The notes below the pieces were generated by a model that saw only the letters and a list, made by a program, of their open reading frames with translations, did not search any database and had not been told where the DNA came from. DNA of 5,451 nt from Acidobacteriota bacterium. GTDB lineage: Bacteria > Acidobacteriota > Terriglobia > Terriglobales > Acidobacteriaceae. The DNA is taken from assembly GCA_025353435.1 (NCBI GenBank), contig JANXQR010000628.1, positions 1 through 5,451 on the forward strand, read 5' to 3'. Made by a program: the position numbers and the translations under genes. The first letter of the stretch is position 1; every line of letters begins with the position of its first letter. This document shows positions 1 through 5,144 of this stretch, piece after piece.

Positions 1-880
1 GCTTCAGGGAAGCGGGCTCCCAGAGGTTGGGTGCCGGCGCTTCGGGCTCAGGCGGAGCAACAAACTCCGCTTCAACCGGGGCCTCCGCAGGCGCGTCGGG
101 GACCACAGCGGGAGAATTGAGGATCGATTCGAGATCGGCAAGGGTGGCTCGCTCGGCGGGGTCCACACGAAGGCATCGGCGCGCGATTTCCCCGAACGGC
201 TCGGGCATGGAATCAGGGACATCGGGATCGCCGCCAGTGGAGGGGTTCCAGGTGGGCGGGTGCTGGGTGAGCGCTTCGACAACCGTGACACCGAGCGACC
301 ATACATCGGAAACCGGCGAAAGGACGCCGTGGGCGGTCTCGGGCGCGTCGTAAATCTGCAGCCCGGCATGTAGCTTCCGCACGTGGCCGACCTGCTGAAG
401 ATTGTCGGATGAGAGCTTGAGCAGATCGCCTATGACAAGGATGTGGTCGGGATTCAGGTGCCCGTGGACGAGACCCCGGGAGTGAAGATAGTCGAGAACA
501 TTGAGGAGCGGGGGAAGCAGTTCGGCAACTTCAGTGGTGCTGAGCGCGCGAATGGGAAGGATGTCGGAAAGGGATTCCTCGGGCAGCTCCATGACGACGA
601 AGTTGATCTCGCGTTCGTCAATGGCATCGTGGCCAGTCTCGAAGATGTGCAGCAGGTGGGGATGGGATAAACCTTCGGCCTGCACCCAGCAGTTGAACTG
701 ATCTTGCGCGTCTGGAGAGTCAGCGGGAACAATGCGAATGGCGACCTTCTGCGCCACCAGACCGGGCAATTCGGTGCGAAACACCTCCCCGGATTCGGCG
801 GAGCCGAGCCATTCGAAGAGGGGAAACCGTTTGTCAATCAGGCGACCGACCCACTCGCCCGGAGAAGCATGATTGCTCAT
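1..880 (-). CDS. Protein-kinase-fold protein, probable pseudokinase (C-terminus beyond window)
   Basis: The reverse strand reads as one open frame of 293 residues from ATG at 880 and runs off the left edge. Kinase-fold landmarks appear in order: a degenerate glycine loop LGSAESGEV (25-33), the VAIRI strand (46-50), the HGHLNPDHILV catalytic-loop equivalent (139-149), LKLSSDN where DFG belongs (154-160), APE (179-181), DVWSLG (192-197) and the late arginine of DPAERAT (R244). The ATP-binding lysine is Arg49, the helix-C glutamate position appears to be Cys64, the HRD aspartate is His141, the loop lysine and asparagine are Asn143 and His146, and DFG is SDN. Phosphotransfer is therefore unlikely, and a scaffold or ligand-binding role is inferred. 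From about residue 258 a Pro/Ala/Glu-rich linker begins, presumably leading to a further domain or membrane anchor outside the window. ATG 880 fits the start of kinase homology; a GTG two codons upstream is possible. No strong Shine-Dalgarno is visible. The gene is divergent from the TerC-family gene. Confidence 0.85.
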   Translation of the reverse strand, partial: MSNHASPGEWVGRLIDKRFPLFEWLGSAESGEVFRTELPGLVAQKVAIRIVPADSPDAQDQFNCWVQAEGLSHPHLLHIFETGHDAIDEREINFVVMELPEESLSDILPIRALSTTEVAELLPPLLNVLDYLHSRGLVHGHLNPDHILVIGDLLKLSSDNLQQVGHVRKLHAGLQIYDAPETAHGVLSPVSDVWSLGVTVVEALTQHPPTWNPSTGGDPDVPDSMPEPFGEIARRCLRVDPAERATLADLESILNSPAVVPDAPAEAPVEAEFVAPPEPEAPAPNLWEPASLK

Positions 881-983
881 TGCCACGTACCGATTCCAAA
901 CAAGAAATTGCTTCCAGCGGGCTCTCTGACCGGCGCCCACGGCGCACCGCGCTACCCATCTCCCGCTTTGTTGAATGATGCGA

Positions 984-989
984 ATTGTA
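984..989 (-). promoter_or_regulatory. Candidate -10 box for the pseudokinase gene
   Basis: The reverse strand reads TACAAT here, five of six matches to the sigma-70 -10 consensus. It would give a leader of roughly 95 nt before ATG 880. No convincing -35 box lies 16-18 nt upstream, so this is a weak, motif-only call. Confidence 0.25.
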
Positions 990-996
990 CATGGTT

Positions 997-1016
997 GAGC
1001 ATTGCTCTGCGAGCAA
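997..1016. repeat. Two overlapping small inverted repeats in the divergent intergenic region
   Basis: TTGCTC (1002-1007), TGC, GAGCAA (1011-1016) form a perfect 6-bp stem with a 3-nt loop. The left arm is shared with a second stem, GAGC (997-1000), ATT, GCTC (1004-1007), so the two hairpins are mutually exclusive. The element sits 31 bp before the TerC-family ATG and just upstream of a candidate -10 box for the divergent pseudokinase gene. It could be an operator serving both genes or a leader hairpin for the TerC-family gene. The function is unproven. Confidence 0.45.
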
Positions 1017-1047
1017 ACATCTGTTGTCTATCTAGTAGCATCCAGAC

Positions 1048-1926
1048 ATGGTAGGTGGCGCTTCCTGGACGTGGTGGATTGGGTTTCATGTGGCGGTGAT
1101 TGTGCTGCTGGCCCTGGATGCGGCGCTGCCAGGACACGGCAAGGACCCGCGGCGGGCGCAGAGGTTTGCCTGGATATGGACGGTTTTTCTTGCCCTGGCC
1201 GCCGCGGCATTCGCGGGTTGGATCGCGCTAAAACAGGGGCACGTGCCGGCGCTCCAGTTTGTGGCGGGGTACGCCATTGAGACGTCGCTCAGCGTGGACA
1301 ATCTGTTCGTTTTCCTGGTGATTTTTCAAGGGTTCCGGATCAGCGCGCAGCGCCAGCACCGGGCGCTGCTGTGGGGCGTGGCGGGGGCCGTGGTGTTGCG
1401 CGCTCTATTCATTGCGCTGGGCGTGACTCTGCTTGATCGCTTTGGGTGGATCACTTACATTTTCGGGCTGTTCCTGCTGTACGCGGCGTGGCGGCTGGTG
1501 CGCGGCGGCTCGGCAAAGGCGGCGATTCCGGAGTGGATCCGGCGGTTGCAGCCGGCCAAGGGGTCGCTGCTGCCGGTGATTGTGGCGGTGGAGGTGACCG
1601 ATCTGCTGTTCGCGGTGGATTCGATTCCGGCGGTGCTGGCCATATCCCACGATCCGTTTGTGGTGTACACGTCGAACATTGCGGCGATTCTGGGATTGCG
1701 GTCGCTGTATTTTGTTCTGGCGGGGCTGCTGGACCGGCTGCGGTATTTGCATTACGGGCTGGGCGCGCTGCTGGCGTTTATCGCATTGAAGATGCTGGCG
1801 GCAAAATGGCTGGAGGTGCCAATCACGCTGTCGCTGGCGATTATTGGAGCCATTCTGGCGGTATGCGCGGTGGTGTCGGTGCTGGCGCCGGGAAGTGAGC
1901 GCCACGGACAGAAAGCGGCTGATTGA
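1048..1926 (+). CDS. TerC/Alx-family integral membrane protein
   Basis: This is a 292-residue polytopic inner-membrane protein with about nine hydrophobic segments (roughly 11-26, 41-60, 68-92, 107-129, 133-151, 173-198, 207-228, 235-253, 258-280). Both family signatures are present: ETSLSVDNLFVF (79-89, with acidic Glu79 and Asp84) and EVTDLLFAVDSIPA (182-195, with Asp185 and Asp191), followed by TSNIAAILGLRSLYF (208-222). The acidic residues within membrane helices are the presumed metal-ion ligands. Characterised relatives include tellurite-resistance TerC and Alx-type manganese exporters, so export of Mn2+ or a related metal, possibly for exoenzyme metalation, is the most likely role; the substrate cannot be read from sequence. 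It is slightly shorter than E. coli Alx (about 320 residues). An in-frame TAG at 1036-1038 makes ATG 1048 the first available ATG; no clear Shine-Dalgarno is seen. No other tellurite-resistance genes are nearby. Third codon positions are strongly G-rich. Confidence 0.93.
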   Translation: MVGGASWTWWIGFHVAVIVLLALDAALPGHGKDPRRAQRFAWIWTVFLALAAAAFAGWIALKQGHVPALQFVAGYAIETSLSVDNLFVFLVIFQGFRISAQRQHRALLWGVAGAVVLRALFIALGVTLLDRFGWITYIFGLFLLYAAWRLVRGGSAKAAIPEWIRRLQPAKGSLLPVIVAVEVTDLLFAVDSIPAVLAISHDPFVVYTSNIAAILGLRSLYFVLAGLLDRLRYLHYGLGALLAFIALKMLAAKWLEVPITLSLAIIGAILAVCAVVSVLAPGSERHGQKAAD

Positions 1927-1966
1927 ACTATGGATGGCCGCGAAGCATTCATCAATAATCGAGGAC

Positions 1967-1989
1967 GGGTGGGGACGGGGGGGAAAGGG
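1967..1989 (+). other. Putative G-quadruplex motif downstream of the TerC-family gene
   Basis: Four G-runs of 3, 4, 7 and 3 guanines are separated by loops of 1 (T), 2 (AC) and 3 (AAA) nt. This satisfies the standard four-tract, short-loop pattern for an intramolecular quadruplex. The motif starts 40 bp after the TerC-family stop, on the coding strand, so it would also lie in that gene's 3' UTR RNA. A role in transcript ending or stability is inference. Confidence 0.6.
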
Positions 1990-1998
1990 CGTTGCTAT

Positions 1999-2024
1999 CC
2001 CAGGTCTCAAAAACGAGACCTGGG
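1999..2024. repeat. Perfect 10-bp-arm palindrome between convergent genes, REP-like element
   Basis: CCCAGGTCTC (1999-2008) and GAGACCTGGG (2015-2024) are exact reverse complements around the 6-nt loop AAAAAC. A T-G wobble could add one more pair outside. The element lies between the 3' ends of the convergent TerC-family and cold-shock genes. No T-run follows on either strand, so it is not a standard intrinsic terminator. Arms and flank (GGGGCACCC) resemble dispersed palindromes I associate with acidobacterial intergenic DNA, but this window holds only one copy. Further right, ATCGGG (2108-2113) and CCCGAT (2132-2137) form a weaker inverted repeat with an 18-nt loop; nothing else is evident in 1927-2183. 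Confidence 0.7.
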
Positions 2025-2183
2025 GCACCCACTTGTCGTGCTGGGGAAAGCGAAATTCAGCCCTACAGTTCCGGCGTTGGTTGTATGAGAGGGAAGCTGG
2101 TCATGTGATCGGGCTCGCAAGGCACACGAATCCCGATTGACGCTCAATGTGATTTCGACGGTTATTTCAGTAGATAAAAAGAA

Positions 2184-2423
2184 TCAAGCCGCGTTATGGA
2201 CGGCATTGGCCGCGACCCTGAGGCGAATGACTGCATCTGCCTGTGGCCCCTTCTGCCCCTGAACGATGTCGAATTCCACTTCGTCGCCTTCTTTCAGGGT
2301 TTTATAGCCGTCGAGTTGGATCGAAGAGTAATGCACGAAGACATCGGGCCCGTCTTCACGTCCGATGAATCCGTAGCCCTTAGCGTTATTGAACCACTTG
2401 ACTTTACCTTTGAACTGAGCCAC
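2184..2423 (-). CDS. Cold-shock domain protein (CspA family)
   Basis: This is a single cold-shock domain of 79 residues, close to the usual 65-75, acting as a cytoplasmic single-stranded RNA/DNA-binding protein and RNA chaperone. It contains KVKWFNNAKGYGFI (7-20, including RNP1 KGYGFI) and RNP2-like VFVHYSSI (28-35), then the DGYKTLKEGDEVEFDI strand region (38-53). The short tail after about residue 67 (LRVAANAVHNAA) is beyond the core fold. I start at GTG 2423 because homologs begin at the equivalent of (M/V)AQFKG and because AAGGAAGG (2433-2440) lies 9 nt upstream. ATG at 2444 would add only seven residues and has no Shine-Dalgarno. A weak hairpin of GCCGT pairing with GCGGC overlaps the stop codon and is followed by TTGATTCTTTTT, a possible intrinsic terminator. 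The gene is convergent with the TerC-family gene. Confidence 0.93.
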   Translation of the reverse strand: MAQFKGKVKWFNNAKGYGFIGREDGPDVFVHYSSIQLDGYKTLKEGDEVEFDIVQGQKGPQADAVIRLRVAANAVHNAA

Positions 2424-2486
2424 AGGCTCCCGCCTTCCTTGCATTGCGAGAAATACACGGCGGCCGAGCATGATTCGGGAGTTCGA

Positions 2487-2511
2487 CTGCCGCTGATTTG
2501 TAAGACGGCAG
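2487..2511 (-). promoter_or_regulatory. Hairpin in the probable cold-shock mRNA leader
   Basis: CTGCCG (2487-2492) and CGGCAG (2506-2511) form a perfect 6-bp stem with a 13-nt loop, 64 nt or more upstream of the GTG start. If the candidate promoter at 2525-2554 is used, the hairpin lies at the very 5' end of the leader. Cold-shock mRNAs in other bacteria carry structured leaders; whether this hairpin is a thermosensor or stability element is unknown. Confidence 0.35.
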
Positions 2512-2524
2512 AAACATGGAAGTG

Positions 2525-2554
2525 GTTGTAGGAGGAAACCGGATGCATGTTCAA
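2525..2554 (-). promoter_or_regulatory. Candidate sigma-70-like promoter of the cold-shock gene
   Basis: On the reverse strand TTGAAC (2549-2554) and TACAAC (2525-2530) are separated by 18 nt, each with four of six consensus matches. Transcription would begin near 2518 and give a leader of about 95 nt before GTG 2423, consistent with the long leaders typical of cold-shock genes. This is a motif-only call. Confidence 0.3.
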
Positions 2555-2962
2555 AAAGTGGGACGGAACGGGGAGACGGTGCGGGGATGAGCAGAGCAGA
2601 AGAACGCTGGGCGGGGAAATTTTCGGATGAATTTACTTCGAAATGCGAAGGAGCGGGATACCCCACAAGGACTGGAGGGAGGCTGACCGGTCAAGGGAAA
2701 TCCTGGGGATTGCAGAAAAGGGGAAGGACCGAATGGCAACCGACTTTGAAGCGAGAATCTAACGAGGGAAAAGCTGGCGTCGATACACTCAGCACTTTCC
2801 AAAACGCAATCGGCTCCGTGTCAATTGGCGCTTTGGAGTTTCGGAAACCGAGGGTTACTTCCGTATAGGCGGTAATTCGAGAGTGTCACCAAACTTGGTG
2901 TGCTATTGGAGATGGTGCTTTGAATGCTTGAATCCACAGGCCGCTTTCGAACGCGTGTCGAG
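2555..2962. other. Stretch without a convincing gene
   Basis: Open frames here (93 codons on plus at 2587-2868, 83 codons on minus at 2551-2802) show no recognisable family, no good ribosome binding site and no hydrophobic or domain pattern, so I do not call them. The only clear structure is CACCAA (2887-2892), AC, TTGGTG (2895-2900), a 14-bp near-palindrome about 100 bp before the exported-protein start. It could be a transcription-factor site. I see no tRNA, riboswitch or insertion-sequence end. Confidence 0.5.
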
Positions 2963-2971
2963 TGGTACACT
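2963..2971 (+). promoter_or_regulatory. Candidate extended -10 promoter for the exported protein gene
   Basis: TGG directly followed by TACACT resembles an extended -10 element (TGn plus four of six -10 matches). No good -35 box is present, which extended -10 promoters tolerate. Transcription would begin near 2978, leaving about 20 nt that include the strong Shine-Dalgarno AAGGGA at 2983-2988. Confidence 0.3.
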
Positions 2972-2996
2972 CTGGTCCTTTGAAGGGACAACCGTA

Positions 2997-4211
2997 ATGA
3001 AAGCCACGCTCCGCCTTTTCCCTTTGTTGCTTCTTGCCTGCTCTGTCACGACGGTACTCGCCGATGCCGGTGTATTCACCGGAAATGGTCAAACCCTTCA
3101 TCAAATTACTTCGAAGGCGATCCAACTGGTCAGCATTGACGTAACAATAGCGCTGGGGCGCGGGCCTAATCTCTACGACGGCGGCGTGGCAGGCATGGAC
3201 CGGGCGCGGTATCGGTGCAAGTTCGTTCTGCGTAGCAAATCAGATCAAGCTGAAGATGTCGAGATTGGATTTCCTGTCGATTCCGAATTCGCCAGGGACA
3301 GCAGTTCGGTCTCATCTACCGATTCAGAAAACTGGGTCTTGGAATACGGCTTCATCGCGCGCGACGAGAGCGAAACCTATCAGGTGGAATATGTGCATCG
3401 CAAGCCGAGGGATGGCCCGGGTGAGTTCGCGTCTCTGTTTACGTGGAGGATGCGTTTCCGTCCGCGAGAAATGAAGACGTTGACCGTCTCATACGAAATG
3501 CCGATCTCAATGGGCTTGATCACGACCGAAAAAGAGGAGCAACATTCTCCCAATCCGAATGCTCACGGCCCCGCATCCAGCGTGTTCCACATTGAGACAC
3601 TGGATTTAGGAGTTTTGGAGCAGGCCGGTTATATCACCTCCACCGGATCATCTTGGGCAGGAAATGTGGAATCGGCCACTTTTACCGTTTACACCGACTC
3701 GTTTGAGACGTATCTGAACTATCGGGGAGTGTTTGAGGCACCCTCTACCAAAAGTGCTCCCGACAGCACGGAGGAACACGAGAATCCGTTTCCCATTCAA
3801 CATCCGTGGTGGTTCAGAACGGTCTCCCCCGACGGCTGGAAACCAGTGAAAGGGGGCATTCAGTGGAAGTACGAGAACTACAAACCAAAAGATTCGCTCG
3901 TCCTTCGCTATTACATGACGGAGTTCCCTCAGGCGCCTGCAGACGTTGACACGTTTGTGAGCCGGATATTGAAGCGCCTCACAAAAGACGAATTGGAAGT
4001 TACCGCGCTTGCTAAGGCCAAAGAGGTCCTCCTGGCCACTTATGGAAAAGAACCAACCGATCCAGATGCGCTTAGTTATGTCGAGCGACAGCTCTGGTAC
4101 ACGTCGCGCAAGGATTTCTCGATGAAGAGTCTGAGCTCGGTGCAAAAAGCGATTGTCGATGCGCTCGATGCGAGAATCGCCCAAGCTGGAAAGGGCAAAA
4201 AAGCCAATTAG
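2997..4211 (+). CDS. Exported protein of unknown function, DUF4424-like with possible YARHG-like C-terminus
   Basis: This is a 404-residue protein. ATG 2997 is chosen because AAGGGA (2983-2988) sits 8 nt upstream and a signal peptide follows directly: charged MKATLR, a hydrophobic stretch to Leu21, and likely signal peptidase I cleavage after Ala22 or Ala24 (VLADA-GVF). LLAC at 12-15 mimics a lipobox, but the hydrophobic core before it is short, so a lipoprotein is less likely. The mature N-terminus (DAGVFTGNGQTL, then YRCKFVLRS at 72-80 and EDVEIGFPV at 86-94) resembles the beta-rich DUF4424 pattern. The W/Y-rich middle includes HPWWFRTV (269-276). The C-terminal helical part (about 325-395, with LLATYG at 345-350 and YVERQLWYTSRKDF at 361-374) recalls the extracellular YARHG domain, with its key motif divergent. 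Function is not known. The last residues are basic (GKGKKAN). The gene appears monocistronic, with no terminator visible after it. Confidence 0.85.
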   Translation: MKATLRLFPLLLLACSVTTVLADAGVFTGNGQTLHQITSKAIQLVSIDVTIALGRGPNLYDGGVAGMDRARYRCKFVLRSKSDQAEDVEIGFPVDSEFARDSSSVSSTDSENWVLEYGFIARDESETYQVEYVHRKPRDGPGEFASLFTWRMRFRPREMKTLTVSYEMPISMGLITTEKEEQHSPNPNAHGPASSVFHIETLDLGVLEQAGYITSTGSSWAGNVESATFTVYTDSFETYLNYRGVFEAPSTKSAPDSTEEHENPFPIQHPWWFRTVSPDGWKPVKGGIQWKYENYKPKDSLVLRYYMTEFPQAPADVDTFVSRILKRLTKDELEVTALAKAKEVLLATYGKEPTDPDALSYVERQLWYTSRKDFSMKSLSSVQKAIVDALDARIAQAGKGKKAN

Positions 4212-4412
4212 CCTGTGCCGCAGTTGCGGGCCTTGGCGTTCTGAAAGGGCGGCCAACACGTTCTTTGACGGGGTCGCGGGAGTATGGTGCCGACTCTTCC
4301 CTTTACCCAATCTTCGCCCTCGGAACTGGCAGGCCATGGGTTGGGGAAGAGTTGGCGATGATTCAACAATACGGTCAATTGGAGAGAACAAATCGCGCCA
4401 AGCGTCTCGGCG

Positions 4413-4721
4413 TCACCTTGGAGATGGTACTGTTTGGCTGCTGCGATTGAAGGGATTCCACGCATGCTCGCGCTGGAGTCGGATCGCCCCGTAAGTACAA
4501 ATCAGCGCACAAACACTCAGCAAAATTATCCGCCTGAGCATTGTCATTGGAACTGCCTCGTCCCGTTCCTCGTCCGTCTCAAGAAATTCACTGTTGCTCC
4601 AAGAGAATTTCTTGGCACGTAGGACGCTGATCACACCGATAATGCCCCCGATAAAGAATACCCAATCACCTGAAATCGGCAGATCGCCCACGCGAGTTTC
4701 CTCATACACCCGTTGAATCAT
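4413..4721 (-). CDS. Probable small membrane protein with two transmembrane helices
   Basis: This 102-residue frame encodes two well-formed hydrophobic segments, WVFFIGGIIGVISVL (20-34) and IILLSVCALICTYGAI (65-80), joined by a hydrophilic acidic loop (ETDEERDEA, 48-56). Positive charges flank the loop side of both helices (RAKK at 35-38, RR at 63-64), which predicts the loop in the cytoplasm and both termini outside. This regular pattern makes a real protein more likely than a chance frame. ATG 4721 is the first start after an in-frame TGA near 4783, but no clear Shine-Dalgarno precedes it, which lowers confidence. I do not recognise a named family. The gene is convergent with the exported-protein gene; the 201-bp gap at 4212-4412 holds nothing else I can support. 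Confidence 0.55.
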   Translation of the reverse strand: MIQRVYEETRVGDLPISGDWVFFIGGIIGVISVLRAKKFSWSNSEFLETDEERDEAVPMTMLRRIILLSVCALICTYGAIRLQREHAWNPFNRSSQTVPSPR

Positions 4722-4791
4722 TCTAGAGGCATTTCGGTAGTCCGCACAGGTTTCGAGCGGATGGTGGGCAACTGGGAAGTTTCAAGTGAGC

Positions 4792-4849
4792 CGAAGTGCC
4801 GAATCACGGAATCAGGTCTGGGGTACAAGAGTCCCGCTGTGATTCTTCG
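4792..4849. repeat. Long imperfect inverted repeat with nested stem in intergenic DNA
   Basis: GAATCAC (4801-4807) and GTGATTC (4839-4845) are exact reverse complements. The stem extends inward through a G-T wobble and a G-C pair. It extends outward, after a 5-nt bulge, through CGAA (4792-4795) and TTCG (4846-4849). Inside, GGG (4820-4822) can pair with CCC (4833-4835). GAATCA also recurs directly at 4809-4814, giving two direct and one inverted copy of the half-site. The element lies between the small membrane protein gene and vapB. It may be a protein-binding site or a structured RNA. Confidence 0.5.
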
Positions 4850-4869
4850 CTACTGGCCAACGCTTCCCG

Positions 4870-4911
4870 CCACACTTTTATCCACACACTCAAATGTGTG
4901 AGAGAATACAC
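4870..4911 (+). promoter_or_regulatory. Candidate VapB/VapBC operator region
   Basis: CCACAC occurs at 4870-4875 and 4883-4888. CACAC (4885-4889) and GTGTG (4896-4900) form an inverted repeat with a 6-nt centre, and a further TACAC follows at 4907-4911. VapB ribbon-helix-helix proteins, alone or with VapC, commonly bind inverted repeats just upstream of their own operon, and this array ends 15 bp before the vapB start. A clear -35/-10 pair was not identified. Confidence 0.45.
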
Positions 4912-4925
4912 GCGGAGGCGTCCCA

Positions 4926-5144
4926 ATGGGAACAAACCTTGCCATCGACGACAATCTCATCGAGGAGGCCCGCCGCATTGGCGGCCACTCCACCAAGAAA
5001 CAGGCGGTAACGGTCGCCCTTCAGGAGTATGTGGACCGCCGCAAGCAGATGGGCATTATCGACCTGTTCGGGACCATCGACTTTGATCCCGCGTACAGCT
5101 CACGCGAGGACCGCGACGGCGACCGGATCGAGTTCGACCGATGA
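4926..5144 (+). CDS. vapB: VapB-family type II antitoxin
   Basis: This 72-residue protein matches the short VapB antitoxin family (PF09957-like). The N-terminal ribbon-helix-helix consists of strand TNLAID (3-8), helix LIEEARRIG (11-19), the turn HSTKKQAV (21-28) and helix TVALQEYVDRRKQ (29-41). It dimerises and binds the operon's own operator. The C-terminal part, IIDLFGTIDFDPAY (44-57) and an Arg/Asp-rich end, is the segment expected to wrap over and block the VapC active site. A textbook Shine-Dalgarno GGAGG (4914-4918) lies 7 nt before ATG 4926. The stop codon overlaps the vapC start (ATGA), indicating translational coupling, and transcription is probably autoregulated through the CACAC/GTGTG boxes upstream. 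Confidence 0.92.
   Translation: MGTNLAIDDNLIEEARRIGGHSTKKQAVTVALQEYVDRRKQMGIIDLFGTIDFDPAYSSREDRDGDRIEFDR

Noticed and set aside
881..1047. Manganese (yybP-ykoY) riboswitch upstream of the TerC-family gene
   Set aside because: I looked for the conserved riboswitch core because many TerC/Alx genes carry it, but found no matching sequence or paired helices.
1999..2024. Calling the 10-bp palindrome an intrinsic terminator
   Set aside because: Neither strand has a T-tract after the stem, so a repeat element is the safer call.
1405..2028. Long antisense frame opposite the TerC-family gene
   Set aside because: Its Arg/Gln/His-rich composition is the mirror of GC-rich membrane-protein codons; it is a shadow frame.
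2424..2666. N-terminal extension of the cold-shock gene to ATG 2666 (160 residues)
   Set aside because: The extra 81 residues have no domain character, would remove the leader, and the Shine-Dalgarno and homology both favour GTG 2423.
2587..2868. 93-codon plus-strand frame and overlapping 83-codon minus-strand frame
   Set aside because: No recognisable family, no ribosome binding site, low-information composition.
2883..2996. N-terminal extension of the exported protein to 2883
   Set aside because: It would bury a good signal peptide behind 38 residues of non-signal sequence; ATG 2997 has a strong Shine-Dalgarno.
4218..4229. CCGCA-GT-TGCGG hairpin after the exported protein as a terminator
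   Set aside because: Only a 5-bp stem with a 2-nt loop and no T-run follows.
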